From contig OX345650.1 in assembly GCA_947044365.1 (NCBI GenBank), positions 5,264,049-5,328,048 on the forward strand: a DNA stretch of 64,000 bases. The letters are read 5' to 3'. Position numbers and translations under genes: made by a program. Numbering within the stretch: position 1 is the stretch's first letter; each line of letters opens with the position of its first letter. Below, piece after piece: positions 53,853-64,000 of the stretch. Origin of the DNA: Petrosia ficiformis. Lineage: Eukaryota; Porifera; Demospongiae; Haplosclerida; Petrosiidae. The notes beneath the pieces were generated by a model. That model searched no databases. It was not told the DNA's origin and saw only the letters and a program-made list of their open reading frames with translations.

Positions 53853-54206
53853 TAACCTTTCAGTGCGGCATGATCATGTGACAATAATTCGTTATGTAAC
53901 TATTAATACATGTGTGTGTATATTTTGGTTTTGTTGTATTAACAATGCAAACACTTAGCAAATAGTCGCCGGTACTATCCTTTTTGTATTTCTGTTTCTT
54001 TTTTTATTATAAATTATATACAAAACTTGCATATTTCACATTTCGTACTGAAACTGAATTCTTACACAGAAACATGAAGCACAAAACTGAAGCAATGAAC
54101 TTTACGAAGCTGAGCGAATGAACCGTGACCATGAACTAAAACAACTGCAAAAGACATACATATCTATTTTACACATGCATAATAAAAAGTTCATGTATAT
54201 AACATC
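53853..54206. other. Intergenic region, 354 bp, no gene seen
   Basis: Spacer between the EVH1-type gene and the TTC19-like gene on the same strand. It should contain the 3' UTR of the former and the promoter of the latter. Nothing else recognised. Confidence 0.55.
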
Positions 54207-55836
54207 ATGATCTTCATTATGATATTGGCTATGTACATACCAAAAATGACCATTTGTGGCCACACCCCTTCCTGCTCACTGTACTCTTTATCTCAGATGG
54301 TGTCCCTTAAACCTGTTCAGTTTTTATACCCTCTGATCAGGTCATCTTGGAGAATGACATCATCTATGATGAAATACAATGGTACAGAAATTTTCACAAG
54401 GGAGAAAAAGAAATTGGTACACAAGATATCTGATACAAGAGGACCACATATGTCCACACTACTAGTAATGGGTATTGTTACTGACTTATAAGATATTGTA
54501 TATTAATTAATTATTATACAGGAATGTTCGGCATCTTTTGGAAAAAGAAACAGGAAGATGAAAAAGAGGAGGGGGAGGAGGAGGAGGATGAAGAGGAGAA
54601 TGGTCTAAAAGTCCCTACATCTGTTAAGAGAACTATACTGAGAGCAGAAGTAAATATCTACTTTCAGGTTTTCTTCTGTCATTCACGTTTTCTTGTCTTC
54701 ATTATTTCTTAGAAAGCACGGCAGACCAAGGACTACAATGAGGCAGAGAAACAGTATCATGAAGCCCTTAAGATATTAAATACACATGAAAATGCCATTT
54801 CTCAACCATTCATTGAAGCAAGAGCTATGGTTTTAGATCATGTAATGGATTTATGATATCCCTCAACATACATATATCAATTTTTATTCTTTATCCAATC
54901 TCTCTTTTTACTCTTTGACTAGCTTGGAAACACATATTTTGAAAAAGGAGATTGGAATAAAGTATGGTGCTATAATCCATGTCATCCAGTTCACAATATA
55001 TATTACTCTAGGCAGCTGTTAATCTTGCTACAACGATTTCACTCCTAAGAGTCTGTGGAGTGGAAGAGGAAAGTAATGCTATTGTTGAGATATCACTTAA
55101 AATCTCAAAAGCATATGCAAATTTGAAGTGGTAAAACTATCCATTGCCAGTTGGTAATGATGCATCGTCATGTTTCTTAATAGGTCAGACAAAGCTGGTA
55201 TTGGATTTCAATGGTGTGTTGATACTGCACTAAAGATTGTGGAAAAAGATCCATGCAATGAGAAGTTAGCTTCATACTCGAATCACAAATCTTTCATCTG
55301 TCCATCTCCAATAGCCTAGCCTTACTGGGAATGTGTCAGCAAGCTAAAGGTCAACATCATTTGATGCTAGGTGATGGTCACATGGCATACACATGGTTCT
55401 CACGTGCTCTTGATACAGCTAAAACTGTATACGGTGAAAAAGACCCACAAATTGCTGTGGTTACCAGCGATTGTGCAACTGCCCTTGATGCCGTTGGGAA
55501 CTATAAAGAAGCAGAGAAACTTCTAGAAAAGGCTATAGAAATAGTTGATTCATTTTACAACAACTATTACTATAGACTGACTCAATCTAATGAAGAATAT
55601 CATGAACAAATGTCAACTCTTTTGATGAATTTAGCTGCCATTAGAAACAACCAAGGTTTGGAAAAAGTAATCTTTGGAAACTTCAAGTAAATTTGATTTC
55701 ATTAACAGGTAAACAACAACAGGCAATAGACACATATGACTTAGCACTCAAACACACTTCCAAATTATCAAAAAACAACTTACAATACGAAATTAAACGA
55801 AGAAAACGAAGAATAGAAAAGATCAGAAGAAACTAA
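54207..55836 (+). CDS. TTC19: Tetratricopeptide repeat protein 19 homologue, mitochondrial
   Basis: Multi-exon TPR protein. The core matches TTC19: KARQTKDYNEAEKQYHEAL, HLGNTYFEKGDWNKAAVNL, EEESNAIVEISLKISKAYAN (human QEDNAIIEISLKLASIYA), ALLGMCQQAKGQHHLMLGD, AYTWFSRALDTA, DPQIAVVTSDCATALDAVGN, LLMNLAAIRNNQ and a final repeat with KQQQAIDTYDLALKH; stop at 55834-55836. TTC19 supports assembly and turnover of respiratory complex III at the inner membrane. The N-terminus from ATG 54207 is free of acidic residues for some 55 residues and has a hydrophobic stretch (MSTLLVMG|MFGIFW) before a Glu-rich linker, which fits import and a membrane anchor. The exact start is uncertain; MTSSMMKYNG at about 54354 is an alternative. 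Confidence 0.85.
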
Positions 55837-55976
55837 AAATATACTAATGTCATACACACAAATATAAAGTAATGTCATACACACAAATATAAAGTCATTC
55901 TACATACCATTGTTTTTTCATTGAAAACAGCTTTAAATTTATATTATGTAATAGTAACATCATAACTATATTAGTA

Positions 55977-58900
55977 TCACATGGTGGTAATAGCCACAGT
56001 ATGTGTTAAATCTAGCGTTAACGTTTGTTCCACGGGTAGCGATTGATTCAATCGTGCAGTATAATGCGCTAGTGTTACAAGTCTGTGCAACATCATTGCA
56101 ATGAACTGTACAACTAAGATTACGCCATATATAAGTAGGAACATCAAACTGAGGAATTTAGTGCTCAGACCCAGTGACTGCAGCTCATCAATTGTTAGCA
56201 TGTAGAGGAGAATTATCCATATCAAGTTGATTAGGAGGACTGCAATAAGAGTGTAGTTTCGAAGGAACCTCAACTCGTCTTTTAACTCACTGACTTGTGT
56301 NNNNNNNNNNNNNNNNNNNNNNNNNNNNNNNNNNNNNNNNNNNNNNNNNNNNNNNNNNNNNNNNNNNNNNNNNNNNNNNNNNNNNNNNNNNNNNNNNNNN
56401 NNNNNNNNNNNNNNNNNNNNNNNNNNNNNNNNNNNNNNNNNNNNNNNNNNNNNNNNNNNNNNNNNNNNNNNNNNNNNNNNNNNNNNNNNNNNNNNNNNNN
56501 CTTGTGTTAGACCTTCAGGAATTGGACGAAGTAGCGTATCTGACATATAAAGCCAAAATGCAGTTTCTTGATCTTCAAGAATACCAGGTTGGTGATCATT
56601 TGTTACCTGTAGTGCCATTTGAGCCTCAGCAATTCTCTCTTCATCTATTAGGCATAAATATAACTATTTGAGTAATACATTAAATCTTGAACACACCTGG
56701 TGATCTTGCTTTTAAATTACTAATCCCTTGAAGAAATCTTTTGATGTGTGCTACACAATTATTATACATCTAATCAATTGTTCATGTGTGTAATTCATCA
56801 GTTATACCTCTTTTTCTGACTCCAATGTCCTTCGTGAGTTCTTCTTCTGTGATCAATCGAAGATTTTCTACATCATTTTCACCAAAATATCCAGCTGATC
56901 GAAAGCGTTGCACATATCCATCTTCTTCTGTTTCCATTTTGAGATCAACTATCCACTCTTCTACATTTTTCTATTACAATATATGAAGTTCAACTATGGA
57001 TGTATTAATGTATGAAAGTAATTTACAGGTATTCCAACTTGAAGTGGTATAAGAGGAAGTTTCTTGATAGCTTTCTCCAAGTGACGAACAAATCCCTCAG
57101 GCTTAATAGCAATACTTTGTAGGTCCTATATGACAATTAATCATGTATTGTAAAAATTATGATAATGCAAGATATCTGACCTTTGCTGTCATTCCTGCCA
57201 CATACCAGTCTTCAGTATAGCCTTCATTAACAAAGTTATCATAGAAATGCTGTAAAGCAGTGAATTATTTTATGAATTGTGTTTTAACAAAACATTGAAA
57301 GTAATTATAAAATAGTTTGTTTGTCCTAATCAATACCCAATATCTATTATTCCACCTGACGGTTTACATTACCTCACAATTGAGCTCTCTTAACCAATTC
57401 AAAATCCAAGGATACACTCGACCACTTGATGTAGTAGCTTCAAGAGCATTTGCTGAAATGATTTCACAGTAAATAAATATAATGAATAGTATATAATTAT
57501 AGTATACAGGGATATACAAAATACATTATATTGTAATATGACATATTTACTTTGTGATGTTGGTTCCTCTAATCCCATCCATTGGTTGGTTTCAAGCAAT
57601 GGTTTCTCTTCGGCCTCAAGTTTCTCTTCTTTCCCTTCAGTAGAAGTTTCTTTCTTTTTCTCTTTCACACTTCCATCTATCCTTGACAAACATTTCAACA
57701 AAAGAGCTTTGATTTTTATCCACAGTACCCCAAATACACTTGCACTGTTATCACTCTTTTCTCTTGTACCCCAACTTCTACTGTTGAGATTTGCAGTTGA
57801 GTAGATGAGAAGGAAAAGGTATCCTGAAGGAAGTCCTAACAAATACCAGAGGCAATGAAAAAGAGTAAAAAACTCGGCACAATGGAAAAAGGCAGTGAAG
57901 AAAAAGATAATTCCAAAGAGGGTGAAATATATGGTAATCTCGCTGACTGGAAAGGTGAAGGAGGTGGTGCTGTTTGAAGACTCTGATTCAATGTCTGATG
58001 GATTTTCAATCTGCGTAAGGACATCTTTAATGACTTCTTTCAAGATACCAACTATTACAACTGCCATCACAACAGAGAAAATGAATGTTAGTATCTTAGC
58101 AACGTCAAGCTGTGTTTTCTGACTGGTATACAGACACACAACACCATATATAACACTCACTAACAGAAGGGATACAATCACTCCTATAATACTCAAACTA
58201 AAGGCAGTAGATAGGCCTGAGGATATAATTAAAATAACTGTAGCTGGTGCAAGTATTGTGGATATGATAACAAATACTTCGTATATTATGAATAACCAGC
58301 CTATCGATTCATTATTTGCAGTCATTTTGCTAGACTTTGAGACAAGCAGCCAGAGATTAGCGATAGTTGAAGGTATCCATCTTCTACGCTGCTTATAAAA
58401 CTCATCAAACTCCACTGGGCAATAAGTATAGTCATTAGATATGGCACAATATTCCAGCCTCCATCCTTCTTCTATGAGTAGAGTACACAACCATCTATCC
58501 TCTCCCATATCCTTCATAAGGAACTCCATTGCATTGTTTACCTCACTTGAATAAGAAGATAAGCAATCTTGAAGAGCTGAACATCGAAACAAACTGAAAC
58601 AACCTGGACAACAGAGAACAGAGCCTAGAATATGTTCTGTTCCTTTTTGTAGCCAATGACCAACTGCATAATCAAATATTTGATACCAGTAGAGTATTCC
58701 GTAGCCTAATGGATGGGTTCTTGAGCAGACAGCACCTACCAGAGGATCTCGAGCTAACATATCAAGCAGAACTAATGCGGACTCTGCTTTGAAGTCAATA
58801 TCTGCATCAGTAGTAAGAATGAAGGTGTTGTTCAAATCCATTTCTTCGTGCATAGCTCTGTATTCTAACACGTATTTCATATACATCACTTGACTCCATC

Positions 58901-61799
58901 GTTTCTTGTTCTTAACCTTCTGATTATCCTTTAGATGTATTACAAAAGGCATACAGTTTTGAAGAAGATTCCACTTGAATCGATATCCGTAAGGCGTCTG
59001 TTGTTTGGTTGCTTGTGTTAACTTCACATTCATTACCTCTGGAACTAAACTCATCACTTGTATTGCAAATGAAGATAATTCATCACCACGACAACCACCA
59101 TCAAAAAATATATGTGATTCAAAGGTGTCACATGGTCGATGACATTTTCTCTCCTTCTGACAATATTTGGCTACACGATAAATAGAACGCAACATTTGTC
59201 TCATTTCGGTGGAGGTTTCTCTAAACATTGTGGAACAAATAAAAACTTTAGATGGTTCTCTCATACTTGTGTTAATCACATGATGTGAATGGGTAACACT
59301 GCGATTGATAGCCAAATATTGCTCAAGAAAGACGCTGTTATAATACGGACGTACAAACATGTTTTCATCACTGGCAAGAATGACATTTTTACATTTCAAT
59401 AGATTGTAACCAGTGATTAAGATCTGTCCAATCCATATTATTATAGCTAATCCAAATGCTATTTCATGCCATTCAGATACCAATGTGTTTGACCAACTAA
59501 GATGCTGTATATCACTGGTAGTGAATGGAAACAGAACAATGGTATCTCTTATTTTGAATACTGAGTTGGACATGAAGTAAACACCAATGGAAATAGGTGT
59601 TGCTAGAAAAACCGGAAAAGCGAGTCCAAAAGAATGTAACGTCATATAGCAAGCTAGACCCTGTAGCACATAAGCTAAAAAACTGGAAACAATATGAACT
59701 CCAAATACTGTAGAGTCGTGGGTGGTCCAAGAGAAAGCATCACTTATATCAAGATCAGTATCCCGTTTAATACACCATGGATCTATCGTAGACTCTGATT
59801 GTAAATGATAAAGTGATCGTACTATGATATAACTTGCTATGGGATACAGAACAAGTCGAACGGATGTTGCTATAAAACCTGAAAAAAAGGTTTTGATATA
59901 CTTAGCTATATCATTGCAAAAACAAAATTATTAAAATAACTAATTTATTTGTTTGTTCAGTTAATGGATACACATCACTGTAAAAAATATTAGGTTATTT
60001 TAACTTCAGTTGGTTACAGAAGTTTCAATGCAATTCTATTTTCCTCAATGTTGATTTGATTTTCCTGTTAGGTAACATTTACAAGTCACAGTCCATTTGA
60101 TTTTGATCTATATTGCTTATATATATAATAATAGACCATATAGTAACAAATACTATATACACAGCATAGTATTATAGGTATAACCTGTGGTGTATTATAT
60201 CAGTACTCTAATTCTAACACCTATGAAAACAACTGATGTTATTTCCAGAGAAATTAGTATAATTATGTATATCAATTATTATAGTAAATAACCTCTGTTT
60301 TAATCTACAAATATTTGATAAGTTAAACATGTATGTATGTAATTACTATGTGATTTACATTTATGTACATTGTATTATTTTGGTACCATTCTTTCTTAAT
60401 AATTTTTACAGTGCACATGCTAATACTATAACTACTCTTTACTAACTATAATCAACTAATTGAAACAGTATAGTTTAGAATGCTTTTTACTCATATTTCA
60501 TGGCCACAAATGTATCACTAAAGTAATTATCTTGTGGTTCTAAACATGTGGTTTGGAAACCTGTAAAAACATATTTATATAGTGTACCTTTGTATAATAC
60601 GTGCATGTACATAATGTCATAGTAACATCATGCATGTCCCTATAACAATCTGTATGACAAACTAAAATTTATGCCGCAACTATACTAACCAATAAAATGA
60701 TTATTTTAATAATTACATTTTTGTAGTGCAATGTGACGTGTTATACTATTATGAACAAAGTTGAGTGATTAACTTACTTGCTTTCCATCTTGCTGTTATT
60801 CTATCTGAAATGATTGGTCTCCTGGAATCCCTTATCCATTTCATTCTCATCTTGCTTCTCTGCGCACGTGCAAGAGATTTCTCACTTGGTTCAAATGTTG
60901 CTCTTTGCACTCCACTTGTCCACGAAAAAGAAAGAAACAAAAAACATGGTACGATAAAGCAACCAAGCAACAACCTTTCCTTCATCATATAGTATGCTTT
61001 AACTATCAAGCCAGTCAAACTAATCAGTCCACAAAACTGGAACACTAACCCAGTTACTGTTAGTAGTAGAGTTAATATATAAACCTTCCTTCCATTGAGT
61101 TGAAAAATGTGTGGAGTTTGGTGGCCAATTTGTCTATAGCCTTGATCATTATGACTCTTACGTGCAGAAATATAAGTGTAAATATTGTACAAGGCTTGTA
61201 TAGGTACTACTCCACTCAGTAAGAATATTACTATCTCAGGGGGAAGGGCAGTGAAGACAAGAAACACTAGCGAACACTCGGCAATGGCTTCAATTGCTGC
61301 ATTGATAATACCCTGGGAATATAAGTATAATTTTCATGTGTATAATAATTTTTGCATGTTCACTCACCAGTATTATTGCAGATCTCTTTGGCCACGGGTG
61401 GCTTTGAGATTTTGTAAGTAGACCACTGAAGATGGATCGCAACCATGTCAATACATTAGGTACCATTATCACAAACAGTACCTGCCAATAGAGATTCACA
61501 GTTCGCTGGATATCATCTGGAGCATTAGTGAACTCAGAGGAGTTACTCAATTGGGTAGTGTAGTTGACCATTAGGTGTAGTTCTGCTAACATCTCAATAA
61601 TAGTAAGTTTACTAAGTACCAGACAACTTAACACAGATAAAAAGAGCAGTATCTTCACAATCCATACCAACACTTTCACCGAATTCTTTTTATCACTTTT
61701 TTCTGTTTCTGTTTGATCAACTCCTGCATTTTCTCTTTCTCCTCTTCCTGTCTGATAAGAATCACTAGCAGTAAGAGCGAGTTCCTCTTCGCTAGCCAT
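55977..61799 (-). CDS. Chitin synthase with two internal SAM domains
   Basis: Membrane glycosyltransferase (GT2) that polymerises GlcNAc and extrudes chitin. The ATG at 61799 starts MASEEELALTASDSY; exons 61799-61373 and 61311-60776 encode N-terminal transmembrane spans. The large exon 59883 to about 57550 holds the catalytic domain: TTDADIDF, CSRTHPLGYGILYWYQIFDYA, GSVLCCPGCFSLFR, GEDRWLCTLLIEEG and QRRRWIPST (the QxxRW product-binding motif), then five or so transmembrane spans and the animal-type SWGTRE. Downstream exons encode two SAM domains: YPWILNWLRELNCE with HFYDNFVNEGYTEDW and FVRHLEKAIKKL; and KNVEEWIVDLKMETEEDGYV with ITEEELTKDIGVRKR and HIKRFLQGI. The C-terminal module follows: ETAFWLYMSDTLLRPIPEG, LRFLRNYTLIAVLLINLIW and GVILVVQFIAMMLHRLVTLAH, stop at 55977-55979. 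A run of N interrupts that module. Confidence 0.93.
56301..56500. other. 200-N assembly gap inside the chitin synthase C-terminal exon
   Basis: Exactly 200 N. The seven bases before the gap (CTTGTGT) equal the first seven after it. Collapsing the gap on this overlap keeps the reading frame and gives the expected spacing of the animal chitin synthase C-terminus. Confidence 0.98.
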
Positions 61800-61959
61800 T
61801 GTAGATAGGGATCAGAGTTGTTGCACTGATCGGCGCCGTTTAATGAAATTCATAAGAAGTGTGGCTAACATTATGCAGCGCTGCGGCAGAATGCTGACAG
61901 TCACAGGTTCTTGATCAACCCAGGTCAAAGATGTAGGAGTGGCTCAAACACGTGTAGAT
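61800..61959. promoter_or_regulatory. 160-bp divergent promoter, chitin synthase / methyltransferase-like gene
   Basis: Gap between ATGs at 61799 and 61960. It is the most GC-rich stretch nearby (GATCGGCGCCGTTTAATG, CAGCGCTGCGGCAG). It contains a CACGTG E-box-type hexamer at about 61950. Inferred from position. Confidence 0.45.
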
Positions 61960-63028
61960 ATGGCACTGGTACTTTTTACTCCATCATCATTATTATAATT
62001 GTTATACATTGACACAGGGGCTGGAAGATGCTAAGTCTGAGTTCACTAAACTACTATCAAAGTTGTCCTCAAGTGATAAAATAGATTTTTTATCTTGGGT
62101 ACACTCTTGTGTTACAGATGAATCAACCGGAGGAGACACAGGTGTGTTGGTTGCATACACCAGACAGTTGTTGAGTTGTTCGTTTGTCAATCATGTATAA
62201 AGATATAAACAGATGTGTCATTTTGAATAGAAATTTTGTTGGAGGAGATCAGAAGGGACCTTGTACTGCTGTTACCTCCAAATGGTCTATCTCCAGGAGA
62301 AACCATCCATTTTCCAAAGGTATATGATGTAGTACATATCAATACACAACAGGAGTGGCAGGGCAGGGTGGGGGGAGTAGCAATGTCCAATGAGCCTAGC
62401 CTCTACCGAGAATTCACCAGTATATGCTTTTCATATTGCAACCGGCAAATTATAAAAGGAAAATCTACTCAAAATTAACATGCATTATAACTTTCTGTCT
62501 CGTTCCATTGAAAAATGCAGTTATTTCAACAAACAATGGCATGGGAACTTTAAAGACTACACCCCTCATGAATTAAGGCAGGAAATGTTGGGCTGGCCTT
62601 ACCCCCAGATATTTCCATCCCTGTAACTAATACACTAATTGTCACATTCTATCTCGTAACTGTCTACTGTGTGTTGTGTAGGATAATGAAATGATGCCTA
62701 GCAATACACTGCATATTGATCTTCTGTTATATCCAAATGAAGAAGACATTGATGATTATTGTCACACACATGGCATTGGACGAAACTACTGTTTAAAGTG
62801 TGGTTCACATAAAACTGAGCCACTGAGTAAGATGATTAATGAACCACCATGTTTTTACAGCAGGATTTAGCTATGATTTAATGAATTGATGTATTAATTT
62901 TTCTAGATATCATTTCTCATTCAATGTCAATGGAGCAGTTGAGATATATATTTAGTCACTTGTTGCCAGATCTCACTAATAAAACCATAGTTGATGTAGG
63001 CTCAAGAACTGGATTTGTGTTATACGGG
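61960..63028 (+). CDS. Methyltransferase-like protein of unknown family, 5' part
   Basis: Five exons: a first exon of three codons (61960-61968, MAL), then GLEDAKSEFTKLL with KIDFLSWVHSCVTDE, ILLEEIRRDLVLLLPPNG, a segment DNEMMPSNTLHIDLLLYP with CHTHGIGRNYCLKCGSH, and ISHSMSMEQLRYIFSHLLP with IVDVGSRTGFVLYG. The last motif (VDVGSRTGxxLYG) is typical of motif I of Rossmann-fold S-adenosylmethionine-dependent methyltransferases, and the Cys pair YCLKCGS suggests a small metal site or structural turn. Phases match at each junction. The next exon, with the rest of the fold, was not found in the window, so substrate and class remain open. I do not recognise a named gene. Confidence 0.65.
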
Positions 63029-63245
63029 GTATGTGGTTCTAAAATGCCAGAGGTTATATGGGTATATTGTTCTAAGATACCAGAGGTTATATGGGTATAT
63101 TGTTCTAAAATGCCAGAGGTTATATGGGTATATTGTTCTAAAATGCCAGAGGTTATATGGGTATATTGTTCTAAAATACCAGAGGTTATATGGGTATATT
63201 GTTCTAAAATGCCAGAGGTTATATGGGTATATTGTTCTAAGATGA
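63019..63245. repeat. 33-bp minisatellite derived from a splice-donor region
   Basis: About six tandem copies of a 33-base unit containing TTATATGGGTATATTGTTCT and AAAATGCCAGAGG. The first, most diverged copy (TTATACGGGGTATGTGGTTC) spans the predicted donor site at 63028/63029 of the methyltransferase-like gene. The multiple-of-three unit length keeps several frames open; the repetitive frames are not regarded as coding. Confidence 0.9.
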
Positions 63246-64000
63246 TATGGGGTACTACATACCCCATAGGTATAGTATGACACACTAGTGTTGTTTTTGT
63301 AAGTCTTTTTTTGTTATAGTTATAGTGACCTAAGTAGTTAGATCATTACTATAAAGGGTTTTAGTTTCAGTTATTAATAGATTTATTACGATAATTATAA
63401 ACCTCATAGGTATGTACAGAAATTCAGTGGTACCAGCACGCAACAAAAACATGCGGCAAAGGTTTTGTCATTAATTATTCATGAGGTGTTAATTAATGGT
63501 GAATTTAGTACAGGTGGACCACTTTTGACAGGCTCAATAAATTCTTTAATCTTACATTTTTAGGGTTTTAACTTGCTTCGCTTGAGAAACCCATAGATAC
63601 AAAAATCAAGCTTTGAGAAAAATAGCAAGTTAAGTTAGGTTAGTTAGGTTAGTTAGTTTGTGATCTTCGCTTATAACTACATAATACTACAGCTATAGCT
63701 TCAACTATATACAACTCAACAACTACAGTGTGGTTAGTAATGAGAGAGCTTATCTTCTACTACAGCTATAGCTTCGACTATATACAACTCAACAGCTACA
63801 GTGTGGTTAGTAATGAGAGAGCTTATCTTCTACTACAGCTACAACCTTAGATAAAGAAAAAGTGAGCACCACCCAGGCATTTCCTGGGTGTGCCTGGGTA
63901 TATACGCATTGTATTCTTTTTTTTTTTTTGGTTTTTTGTATGTGAGGGATGTTTGTTTGATAGAACCCTTTATGCTTGCCACGAAAAATTTTAAAACAAG
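63246..64000. other. Non-coding stretch at the window end, with a 73-bp direct repeat
   Basis: No exon was recognised. Probably an intron of the methyltransferase-like gene. From 63687 a 73-base unit (CTACAGCTATAGCTTC... GAGAGAGCTTATCTT) occurs twice, differing at a few bases, with a partial third copy at 63833. A GTTAGGTTAGTTAGGTTAG run lies at about 63636-63655 and a T-run at 63918-63930. Confidence 0.6.

Noticed and set aside
62924..63283. Open frames of repeated VIWVYCSK or ITSGILEQYTH as surface-protein repeats
   Set aside because: They begin in the exon but continue only by reading the minisatellite after a clear splice donor; kept only as the splice-donor finding.
63586..63660. Telomere-like TTAGG run
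   Set aside because: It is only a few irregular units (GTTAGGTTAGTTAGG), far too short and surrounded by ordinary intronic sequence.

Overview
The window reads as a gene-dense piece of an early-branching animal genome, most likely a demosponge of the Amphimedon type. The basis is animal-specific genes (HECW-like ligase, LRRK1-like ROCO kinase, meckelin, CDK5, ZNF277, GFOD), an animal-type chitin synthase, AT-rich sequence, many very short introns (about 45-100 bp with GT..AG ends), intergenic gaps of a few hundred bases or less, and abundant simple repeats confined to introns and gaps. The species call is inference; the gene calls come from reading the translated exons.

Layout: a 5' part of a HECW-like E3 ligase (1-1025, minus); POLR1B (2244-8951, minus) head-to-head with CDK5 (9009-11724, plus); COASY (11815-13898, minus) head-to-head with ZNF277 (13971-16157, plus); two tandem paralogous genes of unknown family, each starting with a short exon that encodes an N-myristoylation signal (16356-17167 and 17313-18285, minus); GFOD (18421-19629, plus); an 11.5 kb ANK-LRR-ROC-COR-kinase gene resembling LRRK1 (19788-31290, plus); TMEM67/meckelin (31393-35757, minus) head-to-head with HROB (35919-38326, plus); a sterol O-acyltransferase, copy A (38580-41630, minus); a GPATCH8/ZNF804-like G-patch protein (41773-43663, minus) head-to-head with an ERICH2-like gene (43702-44637, plus); GLIPR2/GAPR-1 (45168-45684, minus) head-to-head with sterol O-acyltransferase copy B (45844-48732, plus); an EVH1 / ubiquitin-like / proline-rich actin-regulator-like gene (48906-53852, plus); TTC19 (about 54207-55836, plus); a chitin synthase with two internal SAM domains (55977-61799, minus); and the 5' part of a methyltransferase-like gene (61960-63028, plus).

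The genes are functionally unrelated housekeeping and signalling genes rather than one operon-like system. The recurring organisation is divergent pairs with 38-162 bp between start codons alternating with convergent pairs 90-530 bp apart, so most genes must share short bidirectional promoters. The most unusual items are the myristoylated tandem paralogue pair, a 173-bp exon tract that is almost identical between the two otherwise diverged acyltransferase genes, the EVH1 plus ubiquitin-like architecture, the SAM pair inside chitin synthase, an assembly gap in chitin synthase that looks artefactual, and a 33-bp minisatellite that copies a splice-donor region. No mobile element, CRISPR array, virus-like gene or tRNA was recognised.
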